Assembly (NCBI GenBank): GCA_030447525.1
Contig: JAUJOR010000011.1
Span: 27,529-91,528 of the forward strand
DNA length: 64,000 nucleotides
Reading direction: 5' to 3'
From: Chloroflexota bacterium
GTDB lineage: Bacteria; Chloroflexota; UBA11872; UBA12225
A program made the position numbers and the translations under genes. The notes beneath the pieces are model-generated. The model was not told where the DNA came from. It worked only from the letters and a program-made list of their open reading frames with translations, and did no database searches. Below are positions 44,934 to 52,898 of the stretch, piece after piece (positions within the stretch are counted from its first letter, which is position 1; each line of letters begins with the position of its first letter).

Positions 44934-46268
44934 CTAGCCCTGCTGAATCAACGGCCCCGCCATCCGCGCCGCGTCCTCCAACGCTTCCTTTGCCGTCTTC
45001 TTCGCCGTCCCCGCCGCGTCCCGCGCCTCTACGAGGACGTTGACAACGTCCTCCCACAGCGTCAGCTTAGGCGTTGGCCGCCCGTAGGCGAGCATCTCGA
45101 CAAACGGCTTGAAGCGGGGCTGCTCGTTCAGCCAGCGCTGCCACACCGGCTGGCCTTCCACCGCCCGCCACGGTGGGAGCGTAGTGCTGGCCACCAGGTA
45201 CTCTGCGTTCTGTGCCGGCTGCACCCACCAGTGGACGAAGCGCCAGGCCTGCTCGTGGTGCCGGTTGGTCTTCAGCACCGATAGGGAGTGGCCGCCCACG
45301 GTGGTCGCCTGCTGCTTCCCCTTGGGCAGGTGCGCCGTGTTCCACTCGAACGACTCGCCCACGTTCTTTTGTAGCTGGCTGATGTTGCCCGGCGGGAGGT
45401 GCCAGATGCCGATCTCGCCGGCCTGGGCGTTGCCGGGCTTCTCGTAGTTGGCCACGCGGTGCTTGTGCACCAGGTCCACCTGGAACTGGAGCGACTCCAC
45501 GCCGGCCGGGCTGTGCCAGGTAGCCACCCGCCTGGTCATGTCCACCAGCTCGCCACCGTTTTGCCAGAGAAAGGCCACCAGGGGCGAGACGTTGTCCGCC
45601 GTCCCCTTGGGGAAGACGGTGCCCCAGATGGGCGTCTCGCCGTTCTGCCCGGTCAGCCGTTTGGCCATGTCCGTCAGGTCACTCCACGTGACGGGGGGCT
45701 TGGTCGGGTCCAGCCCGCGCTGCTTGAACAGGGTCTGGTTGTAGGCCAGGCCAGAGGTGTTCAGGGCGTATGGCACCGCCACGAGCTTGCCGTTGAACGA
45801 GGCCAGCTCGCGCGCGGCCGGCAGCAGCTCGTTCTTGTCCAGGCGCGTAGCGCCCTTGGCCAGCGTCTCCGCCGGCACCACAACGCCCTTTCCCACCAGC
45901 CGTGGCAGGAACGCCAGGTTATAGGTGACCACGTCCGGCAGGTCGCCAGAGGCGATCATGGCCACGATCTTGGCGTAGTACTCCGAGCTGTAGACTGGCT
46001 CAACCTGGATGGTGGGGAACTGCTCACGGAAGCGCGACGCCAGTTGGTCCGTGATCGGTCCATGCCCCTGCGTCTGGCTCCACTGGTGCAGGTAGGTGAG
46101 CTGCACCGGAGCGCCGTCCGCCTGGCCGGCGCCCGCCCCCCGGTCTCCCAGCGGCCCGCAGGCCGCCGTGGCCGCGCCCCCCACCAGTGACCAGCTTGCT
46201 CGGCGCAGCCACCGTCGGCGCGTCACGGGGTCACCCCTATCACCAGCAGTCGCCAGAGCAAACGGCAT
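44934..46268 (-). CDS. Extracellular solute-binding protein, Tat lipoprotein
   Basis: A 444-residue family 1 binding protein. ATG 46268 follows TAGGAGGACATCTC. The signal is TRRRWLRRASWSLVGGAAT with a TAAC lipobox. VQLTYLHQWSQTQGHGPITD starts the mature domain, LPDVVTYNLAFLPRLVGKG and VAVPYALNTSGLAYNQTLF mark the typical binding-protein hinge strands. Divergent from the next binding protein (46769), with about 500 bases between. The frame upstream to 46721 is not coding. Confidence 0.9.
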   Translation of the reverse strand: MPFALATAGDRGDPVTRRRWLRRASWSLVGGAATAACGPLGDRGAGAGQADGAPVQLTYLHQWSQTQGHGPITDQLASRFREQFPTIQVEPVYSSEYYAKIVAMIASGDLPDVVTYNLAFLPRLVGKGVVVPAETLAKGATRLDKNELLPAARELASFNGKLVAVPYALNTSGLAYNQTLFKQRGLDPTKPPVTWSDLTDMAKRLTGQNGETPIWGTVFPKGTADNVSPLVAFLWQNGGELVDMTRRVATWHSPAGVESLQFQVDLVHKHRVANYEKPGNAQAGEIGIWHLPPGNISQLQKNVGESFEWNTAHLPKGKQQATTVGGHSLSVLKTNRHHEQAWRFVHWWVQPAQNAEYLVASTTLPPWRAVEGQPVWQRWLNEQPRFKPFVEMLAYGRPTPKLTLWEDVVNVLVEARDAAGTAKKTAKEALEDAARMAGPLIQQG

Positions 46269-46768
46269 GAGATGTCCTCCTAACGACCATCCTACGTCTG
46301 GTGACCCTCGCCGTCCACCACTACCGACAATAGACAGCGCGCCAGCGCTCGCTACAGGCGTGCCGGGGACTACAGCCCCCTGGCATAGGATGGGCCGAGA
46401 CCAGCGTGCCTGACGCTTCTCGGCAGTGCTATGCCTTTGCCCGCTGAGGGTACCCGGACGCGTCGGTCTGCACCTGACAGGGGGAATGTGGGGGTGTATG
46501 TTGTGCCGGCGGGGAGAAACCGTGGCCTGGCCTTGAAGGGTGCGGTGATCTTGGCATGGGCCCGGACTGTGGGCGGTTGAGGCGTCTGTCGGGCTGGGGC
46601 AGACGGTCGAAGAGCGCCTGGCCTCGCCGCCGTAGCCACCGGGTCCAGGGTCAGGCAGCAGGGGAGCCGGGGAGGCACCAGGCACCGGGGCGGCGACGTA
46701 CCCAAGAGGCGACGTACCCAAGAGGCGACGTACCCAAGAGGCGACGTACCCAAAAGGAGTGCCAGGGC
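46269..46768. promoter_or_regulatory. 500-bp divergent region between two binding-protein genes
   Basis: Both binding-protein genes read away from it, so it should carry two promoters. The right end contains four 16-bp repeats (46693-46756) and the ribosome site AAAAGGAG before 46769. TAGGAGGACATCTC near the left end is the ribosome site for 46268 on the other strand. No gene is supported inside. Confidence 0.5.
46693..46756. repeat. Four 16-bp tandem repeats upstream of a binding-protein gene
   Basis: The unit GCGACGTACCCAAGAG begins at 46693, 46709, 46725 and 46741; the last copy ends AAAAG instead of AAGAG and runs into the AAGGAG ribosome site. The repeats end 12 bases before the ATG at 46769, so they lie in the 5' untranslated region and could tune expression by copy number. 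Confidence 0.9.
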
Positions 46769-48133
46769 ATGATTCGGCGGACGTTCGCAGATGGAAGGTC
46801 GCGGTTGTCTCGTCGCCGCCTGTGCGCGGCTATCGCCAGCGGGGCGGCGACCGCTGGCCTGGCCGGGGCCTGCGTTGGCGGGCGCGGCGCCCCGCCGGCG
46901 GCCCCTGCAGCGGCCGGGGGGCGGGTGGAGTTTTGGTATGGCCTGAACGCGGACGGCGTTCAGCCGTTCGTCGACGACTTCAAGCGGGACTTCCCCGCTG
47001 TGCAGCTGGAGTTCACCCCCACCTCCGACCACGCCAACAAGCTGTATGCGGCCGCGGCGGCCGGGGCCGCGCCCCACGTGTCTACCGGGTGGGCGTCGAT
47101 GGTGTGGACGGTGGAGCCGGCGCTGCAGCTCCTGGAGGACGTGATCAAGGGGGATAAGGAGCTCAAGCGCGACAACTACTGGCCCACCTACTGGGACTTC
47201 CACAAGTTCAAGGGCAAACTGAGTATGTTGCCCATGCAGGCCAACAATCGCCTCATCTTCTACGACAAGGCCGTGCTGGACGAGCACGCCATCGCCGAGC
47301 CCAAGACGTGGGACGACTTCCGCCGGGCGGGCAGGTCGCTCACCCGCGGCGACGGGTCGAGCGTCTCCCGCTGGGGCTACCAATGCGAGCCGAATCTCGG
47401 CGGGCTGCGCCCGACGCTGGGGGGGTGGGCCAACCGCAACGGCTTCGCCGCCTGGAACCAGGAGATCACGCGCTCAGGTTGGGGGGAGGCGCCGATGCTG
47501 GAGACGGTCTCCTTTCTGCTGACCCTGATCTACGACGATGGCACGATGACCAATCCACTGGACAACCCCGTGCCCGGCGGCATCCAGGGGGGCTTGCCCA
47601 AGGGGCTGGCCGCCATGGTGTCCGCCGGGCCGCCCAGCGGGCTGGGCTTCATCCAGCAGCTGCCCCGCCTGGAGCAGGACCTGCAAGGCTTCCTGTATCT
47701 CCCCGGCCCCAGGGCGCGGGAGAGCTACTTCGTCGGCGGCGGCCAGGACCTGCTGTTGTTCAAGACGGCCCAGGGTAACGTGCAGCAGGCGTCCCTGGAG
47801 TTGATGCGCTACCTGGGGTTCACCCGCAACGTGGAATACTGCAAGCACAATCGCACGGTCTACCCGGCCGTCAAAGCCGCGGCGAGCGATCCGTACTTCT
47901 CCGCCGGGATCTGGAAGGCCATGTTCACCAACTGGAACCAGACCAAGCTGCCGCCCCATCCCGGAGGCGTCCCCGTGACCGAGAGCGACGAAGCCATCAA
48001 CCCTATCCTGGTGGAGATCTTCCGCAAACAGCGTCAGCCGCGCGAGGGGCTGCAAGAGATCGCCCGCCTCCTGAACGCCGCCGCCGCCCAGCGCCGGCCG
48101 GGGATCGAGGCGTTTCTCAAGGCCAGCGGGTAG
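46769..48133 (+). CDS. Extracellular solute-binding protein, Tat lipoprotein
   Basis: A 454-residue family 1 binding protein. ATG 46769 follows AAAAGGAG. The signal is RLSRRRLCAAIASGAATAGL with a LAGAC lipobox. The mature part starts GRVEFWYGLNADGVQPFVDD; APHVSTGWASMVWTVEPAL and MLPMQANNRLIFYDKAVLD are the usual cleft segments; SYFVGGGQDLLLFKTAQGN lies in the C-lobe. A sulfatase gene starts 80 bases after its stop, the second binding-protein-then-sulfatase pair in the island. Confidence 0.92.
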   Translation: MIRRTFADGRSRLSRRRLCAAIASGAATAGLAGACVGGRGAPPAAPAAAGGRVEFWYGLNADGVQPFVDDFKRDFPAVQLEFTPTSDHANKLYAAAAAGAAPHVSTGWASMVWTVEPALQLLEDVIKGDKELKRDNYWPTYWDFHKFKGKLSMLPMQANNRLIFYDKAVLDEHAIAEPKTWDDFRRAGRSLTRGDGSSVSRWGYQCEPNLGGLRPTLGGWANRNGFAAWNQEITRSGWGEAPMLETVSFLLTLIYDDGTMTNPLDNPVPGGIQGGLPKGLAAMVSAGPPSGLGFIQQLPRLEQDLQGFLYLPGPRARESYFVGGGQDLLLFKTAQGNVQQASLELMRYLGFTRNVEYCKHNRTVYPAVKAAASDPYFSAGIWKAMFTNWNQTKLPPHPGGVPVTESDEAINPILVEIFRKQRQPREGLQEIARLLNAAAAQRRPGIEAFLKASG

Positions 48134-48213
48134 CATCCCTCCCGCCGCGCCGCGCCGCGCCCGCATCTCGGGCCTCCCTCTATACTGCACCCACGTGGGA
48201 GGAAAAGGGGCAC

Positions 48214-49758
48214 ATGGCAGACAACCGACGCATGAATCTCCTCATCCTGATGGGCGACCAGCACCGCTGGGACGCCCTTGGCTGCGCCGCGGAGGGACTG
48301 GAGCCGTGGCAGCGTACCTGGCTGATGGACGGGCCGGGGGGGCGCCCGCTGGTACGTACCCCCCACCTCGACCGGCTGGCGGCCACGGGGGCACGCTTCC
48401 CGCAGGCCGTGGCCAACCTCCCCGTCTGTGTGCCCTCCCGGCATTCCTTCATCACCGGGATGTACCCGCACCAGCTCGGCATCCTGACCAACGCCCACTA
48501 CTGGCCCTTCGATCCTCCCGTGCCGACGCTGGGCACGCGCCTGAAGGAGGCGGGCTATGCCACCGCCGCCGTGGGCAAGATGCACTGGAAAAGTCGCCAG
48601 GCCCCGGACGAGCACGTGCCCGACAAGCGGGGCTTCGACTTCCGCGCCGGCCGTGGCGGCAACACCGACGGGCCCCTGGACGTCTCGCTCGCCGCCGACC
48701 CCCAGACAGGCGAGCAGCGCCGGCGCGCGGATGCCGTGGCGCGTTTCGGCGTCGGCGGCGAGAGCCGTGAAGGGTACGTCGGGGACGTGTCGCCGGAGCC
48801 CGCGGCTGAGCTGCCGGAGACCTGGCTGGCGGCCCAGGCGGTGGACTACCTCCATCGACATCACGATCAGGGTTCGGAGAAGCCGTTCTGCCTCCTGGTC
48901 AGCCTCGACCGGCCCCACCCGCCGAACGTCATCCCCGCCGACTACGACGGGACCTACGATCCGGCGGAGGTGCCGCTCCCGCCGCGCGTGCCAGACGGTT
49001 TCCACGAGGACGACCCCCACGTCAGCCGGCAGATCCGCCAGCGCGGCTGGGGGGAGATGGACGAGCGCGAGCTGCGCCTATCCGTCTCACGCTACCTCAC
49101 CAACGTCACCTACGTGGACGACTGCCTGGGCAGGGTGCTGGACACGCTGGACGAGCTGGGGTACGCCGAGAACACCCTGGTGGTGCTGCTCAGCGATCAC
49201 GGGGAATTGCTCGGCGAGCGGGGTGGCGCGCACACGAAGTACAGCCTCTACGACGGCGCCGTGCGGGTGCCGCTGATCGTGCGCTGGCCGGGGCTGCGGG
49301 CGGGGCTGGTCTCGCCTGCAGCGGTAGAGCTGGTGGATCTGATGCCCACCTGGCTCGAGGCGGCGGGGGTGCCCCTGCCGCCCATCCTGCCCGGCCGCAG
49401 CTTGCGCCCGCTGCTGGAAGGGCAGGGGCCAGAGTCACTCGGCTGGCGGGGGGCGACGCTCGCCGAGCAGTACACGCCGGCTACGGAGCAGCCAGACGCC
49501 CCCCGCGGCCAGTGGACGATCCGCGAGCGGCGCTACAAGCTGATTCACCGCGCCGGGGCGCGGAGCGCGCTCTACGACTTGCAGGAGGACCCGAACGAGT
49601 TCCGCAACCTAATCGAAGAGCCGGCGCTGGCGCCCGTCCGGGAGCGCCTGTACGCCGCCCTGGCGCAGGGCGTGATCGCGCGTGCGGAGCGGTTCCCGGC
49701 CGGGTGGGAGGGCGCGGTCACCATCGCCCGCGCCCCCGGCGCAGCACCACAGCGCTGA
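48214..49758 (+). CDS. Sulfatase (type I, formylglycine-dependent)
   Basis: A 514-residue sulfatase. Proximal metal site LLILMGDQHRWDALG, formylglycine Cys72 in VCVPSRHSFITG, GKMHWKSRQ with the active-site Lys and His, and VLLSDHGELLGERGG as distal metal site. GGGAGGAAAAGGGGCAC precedes the ATG. There is no signal peptide. It follows the binding protein at 46769, from which it is probably co-transcribed. Its sequence is of the general sulfatase type without choline-sulfatase features. Confidence 0.92.
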   Translation: MADNRRMNLLILMGDQHRWDALGCAAEGLEPWQRTWLMDGPGGRPLVRTPHLDRLAATGARFPQAVANLPVCVPSRHSFITGMYPHQLGILTNAHYWPFDPPVPTLGTRLKEAGYATAAVGKMHWKSRQAPDEHVPDKRGFDFRAGRGGNTDGPLDVSLAADPQTGEQRRRADAVARFGVGGESREGYVGDVSPEPAAELPETWLAAQAVDYLHRHHDQGSEKPFCLLVSLDRPHPPNVIPADYDGTYDPAEVPLPPRVPDGFHEDDPHVSRQIRQRGWGEMDERELRLSVSRYLTNVTYVDDCLGRVLDTLDELGYAENTLVVLLSDHGELLGERGGAHTKYSLYDGAVRVPLIVRWPGLRAGLVSPAAVELVDLMPTWLEAAGVPLPPILPGRSLRPLLEGQGPESLGWRGATLAEQYTPATEQPDAPRGQWTIRERRYKLIHRAGARSALYDLQEDPNEFRNLIEEPALAPVRERLYAALAQGVIARAERFPAGWEGAVTIARAPGAAPQR

Positions 49759-50067
49759 TGGGGGTTCGGCCGGCATTCCGCGCCGAAGCCATGGTGCGCC
49801 GCGCCCGCGCCGTGCGGTGCAGTGATCCCACGCCCGCGTCTGCCCACCCCTGGGACAGCCTCACCGGCTAACGTCTAACGTCCGGGATACCTGGTTACGC
49901 CCTGCCCAGGCACCGGCCTTGACGCTTGTGGTGGAAGGTGCTAGCGTGCCAGACGTACGCCTTGCGGTATCGTGGTAACGACCTATGCAACTGGAGCGGT
50001 GGTCGCGCTTCACGGCCGCCCGCTTCACGGCCGCTACGTACGTTACGTACGTATTGTGGAAGGAGCT
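49759..50067. promoter_or_regulatory. Upstream region with direct and inverted repeats
   Basis: Holds no supported gene. TAACGTC occurs twice near 49870. Closer to the binding-protein start lie the repeats at 50006-50053. GGAAGGAGCT directly before the ATG is the ribosome site for 50068. The composition and the repeats suggest promoter and operator DNA. Confidence 0.45.
50006..50053. repeat. Repeat cluster just upstream of a binding-protein gene
   Basis: CGCTTCACGGCCGC occurs at 50006-50019 and again at 50021-50034. It is followed by TACGTACGTTACGTACGTA (50035-50053), in which TACGTACG recurs and TACGTA is itself palindromic. The cluster ends 14 bases before the ATG at 50068, overlapping where an operator or a 5' untranslated regulator would act. 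Confidence 0.8.
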
Positions 50068-51450
50068 ATGCAATTGAAGGCAGGGGCGGTTGAACGGCTA
50101 GGTCGGATGAGCCGGCGAACGCTGCTGTCCATGGCGAGCGCGGTGGGAGTTGTCCCCGGGGCCATCGCGGCGGCCGGCTGCGCGACGATCGGTGGCACGA
50201 CCCCGCCGGCTGGACGACAGGCCGGCGGGGCGGCCGTGTTCATGGCCTGGGGCGACGCCAACCGCACGCGCATCCGGGACGGCATGGTGCCCACGATTCG
50301 CGAGCAGACCGGCGTGAGCGCGGAATGGATCCACACCACCGGTGGCGCCGAGTACTACGACAAGCTGCAGGCGATGGTGGCCTCGGACACGGCGCCGGAC
50401 CTATTCCTCTTCGCCCCGTCCTACTTCATGGAGTTCACCCATGCTGGGCGCCTGCGCGCCCTTACCCCCTTGATCAAGCGCGACCGCTATGACCTGACCG
50501 ACTTCCCCGAAGCTTCCCTCGTCCAGTACACCTGGCAGGGGGCTCAGCTGGGATTCCCGCAGGACTTCCCCACCCGCTGCCTCTTCTACAACGTCGATCT
50601 CTTCGAACGCGCCGGCGTCCCGCTGCCACCAAAGGACTACGGCTTCGCGCCCGGCAGCTGGTCATGGCAGACCTTCCTCGCGGCGGCCCGCAAGCTGACC
50701 GTTGGCGATCCCACCGCCGGGGGCACGTTCGGCTGGAACACCACCTTCGGCCTGCGACCCTACTCCGTGTGGGTCTACACCAACGGCGGCGAGCTGTTCA
50801 ACAAGGAAACCACTGAGAGCACCATCACGGAGCCGAAGACAGTGGAGGCGCTGCAGTGGCTGGCCGACCTTATTCACCGCTACCAGGTGGCGCCAACGCG
50901 GGCGTTCACGAGCCAGGAGAAGTACAACACGCTGTTTGCCACCGGGCGCGTGGCCATGATCGAGTCGCTCCCTGGGGACGTCAACGTGTTCCGCTCCACG
51001 CCAGGGCTGCGCTTCGACGTCGCCCCGCTCCCCGCCGGCTCGGGCGGGGCCAAGGCCGCGACTGGGGGCGGCACCGGGCAGGGGATGGCCGCCTCAAGCA
51101 AGAACAAGGACGCCGCCTGGGAGTTCCTGAAGTTCATGCTGGGGAGCGAGGCGCAGCTGGCCCACGCCCGCACCGGCGCCACCTTTCCCTCCCGTAAGTC
51201 GGTGCAGCTCCACCACGAGGTGGCGGTGCCGGGCCAGATGCCCCAGAGCTTCCGGGTCTTTGTCGACGGGCAGCGCTACGTGCGGCTCGATCCGCAGACC
51301 ACCAACTGGCGGGAGATCGAGGGGGCCATCGGCAAGGAGCTTGCCCCACTGTGGGACGGCCAGCGTTCCGCCAGGGAAGCCGCGACGGTGGTCAAGGGGA
51401 TCGTCGACCCCCTGCTCAAGGCCGCCGAGGCGCGGAAGCCCAGGGCCTAG
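50068..51450 (+). CDS. Extracellular solute-binding protein, Tat lipoprotein
   Basis: A 460-residue family 1 binding protein. ATG 50068 follows GGAAGGAG. The signal MSRRTLLSMASAVGVVPGAI ends in an AAAGC lipobox. The mature part starts AAVFMAWGDANRTRIRDGMV; DLFLFAPSYFMEFTHAGRL and LGFPQDFPTRCLFYNVDLF are cleft segments; the C-lobe ends with LDPQTTNWREIEGAIGKELA. A D-2-hydroxyacid dehydrogenase follows by 159 bases on the same strand. No transporter partners adjoin. Confidence 0.9.
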   Translation: MQLKAGAVERLGRMSRRTLLSMASAVGVVPGAIAAAGCATIGGTTPPAGRQAGGAAVFMAWGDANRTRIRDGMVPTIREQTGVSAEWIHTTGGAEYYDKLQAMVASDTAPDLFLFAPSYFMEFTHAGRLRALTPLIKRDRYDLTDFPEASLVQYTWQGAQLGFPQDFPTRCLFYNVDLFERAGVPLPPKDYGFAPGSWSWQTFLAAARKLTVGDPTAGGTFGWNTTFGLRPYSVWVYTNGGELFNKETTESTITEPKTVEALQWLADLIHRYQVAPTRAFTSQEKYNTLFATGRVAMIESLPGDVNVFRSTPGLRFDVAPLPAGSGGAKAATGGGTGQGMAASSKNKDAAWEFLKFMLGSEAQLAHARTGATFPSRKSVQLHHEVAVPGQMPQSFRVFVDGQRYVRLDPQTTNWREIEGAIGKELAPLWDGQRSAREAATVVKGIVDPLLKAAEARKPRA

Positions 51451-51609
51451 CGTTGGGTCAGCCGGGGCTTGCCGCGGTGGCGCCGGCGTGGAACGCCCCG
51501 CAGCGGTGCGCTGCCGACGGGCCAGTGGGGCGGCGAGCCCGGCGTGACGCGCGAGATCCCCGACCCACCGTACGACTGTAGCAACGTGACGCCACCTGTA
51601 AGGACGCCC

Positions 51610-52566
51610 ATGGCCCTTGATCTCGTCATCGCGGCCGGCCTCCCGGTGCCCTTGCTGGAGCGCATCCGGGAGGCGGCCGGGAGCGGGAGCCGCCTGGAGG
51701 TTGCCACCGGAGAGGGGGCCCTGCTACGACTGATCACGCCGGCGGAGGTGGTGCTGGCGGGGACGTTCACCCCGGCCATGCTGGCCGCGGCGCCGCGGTT
51801 GCGCTGGGTGCACTCCATCGGCGCCGGGGTCGAGCGCCTGCTCTTCCCGGAGCTGGTCGACGGCGACGTGGTGGTGACCAACGCGCGGGGGGCACACCAC
51901 GTGGCCATGCCGGAGTACATCATGCTGGCCATGCTGGCCTGGACGCACCACCTCCCTGCCCTCGTTCGGGCCCAGCAGCGGCGGGAGTGGATCACGCCGC
52001 TGCCGGATGAGGCGGCCGGCAAGACGCTGGGTCTGCTCGGCTATGGAGAGATCGGCCGCGCCACCGCTCGCCGCGCGGCGGCCGTGGGCGTGCGCTGCCT
52101 GGCTTGCAGACGCGACGCGTCGCGCGGCGCAGACGACGGACCGGTCGAGCGCGTCTACGGCCCCGACGAGCTGCTGGCGTTCCTGGGCCAGTGCGACTTC
52201 GTGGCCAACAGCCTCCCGCTGACGCCCCAGACTCGGGGCTTGATCGGGGAGCGCGAGCTACGGGCGATGCGCCCCGGCGCCGTCCTGATCCACGTGGGCC
52301 GGGGCCCCACCGTGCAACAGGAGGCGCTGCTGGAGGCCCTCTGCACCGGTGGGATCGCCGGCGCCTTCCTGGACGTGTTCGACGAAGAGCCGCTACCCGC
52401 CGAATCCCCGCTGTGGGGGCTGGAAAACGTGGTGGTGACGAGCCATACCTCCGGCAACTCGGCGCGTTACCTGGAACGCTCCGTAGCCATCTTCTGTGAA
52501 AACCTGGAACGCTACCGCGCCGGGCAACCGTTACGCAACGTGGTGGATAAGCGTTTGGGCTACTAA
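51610..52566 (+). CDS. D-2-hydroxyacid dehydrogenase (paralogue of 2381)
   Basis: A 318-residue NAD-dependent dehydrogenase. Rossmann motif LGLLGYGEIGRATARRAA; catalytic Arg in IHVGRGPTVQQEALLEAL; Glu in FDEEPLPAE; the His falls in VVTSHTSGNSARYLE. The whole protein parallels the 2381 gene, sharing (V/T)NARGAH-(G/H) near residue 90, HTSG(S/N)S and the NVVD-(Q/K)-RLGY end. AAGGACGCCC precedes the ATG. Positioned behind a binding protein and before a choline-sulfatase-like gene, so it may oxidise the desulfated product. Confidence 0.88.
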   Translation: MALDLVIAAGLPVPLLERIREAAGSGSRLEVATGEGALLRLITPAEVVLAGTFTPAMLAAAPRLRWVHSIGAGVERLLFPELVDGDVVVTNARGAHHVAMPEYIMLAMLAWTHHLPALVRAQQRREWITPLPDEAAGKTLGLLGYGEIGRATARRAAAVGVRCLACRRDASRGADDGPVERVYGPDELLAFLGQCDFVANSLPLTPQTRGLIGERELRAMRPGAVLIHVGRGPTVQQEALLEALCTGGIAGAFLDVFDEEPLPAESPLWGLENVVVTSHTSGNSARYLERSVAIFCENLERYRAGQPLRNVVDKRLGY

Positions 52567-52898
52567 TGCTGCGGCGTCGGTTTCCAGATAGAAATGCGCG
52601 AACGGGGGTAGCCGAGGGAGTGTCATTGCGGCGCTAGAGGCTGGATTATTCACGGGGTTGAGACCGCCCAGATCGCAGCGGCCCTTGTGTCTACATGAGC
52701 CACCAGGAGGGAAATGGCCCTGTCTCAGGCACCGCTCCAGGAGTAGCTGGGCTAGCACCGTTACCGTGTATGAATAATCCGGGCTAGAGGCTGGATTTGG
52801 CACGTCCCCCATGGCGTGACACGGAACCGGCGCTCCGCCCTCTCTAGGGCGCGAAAACAGGCGCAGCCGGCCGCGCTCCGCCCATAACAGGAGCAGGG
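52567..52898. other. Intergenic stretch holding a MITE-like element
   Basis: The stretch between the dehydrogenase and the sulfatase contains the 138-bp element at 52643-52780 and no supported gene. AACAGGAGCAGGG just before 52899 is the ribosome site of the sulfatase gene. Confidence 0.5.
52643..52780. mobile_element. MITE-like element with terminal inverted repeats
   Basis: A 138-bp segment starting GGATTATTCACGG and ending CCGTGTATGAATAATCC, i.e. 10 matching terminal bases with further partial complementarity inside. It is flanked by direct repeats: GCTAGAGGCTGGATT occurs at 52633-52647 and at 52783-52797, so the left flank and the region just past the right end match. It contains no ORF longer than a few tens of codons. 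The features are those of a small non-autonomous transposon or the shrunken remnant of an insertion sequence. Confidence 0.6.

Noticed and set aside
46693..46756. Tandem repeats that could be mistaken for a CRISPR array
   Set aside because: The 16-bp units are contiguous with no spacers and no cas genes are present.
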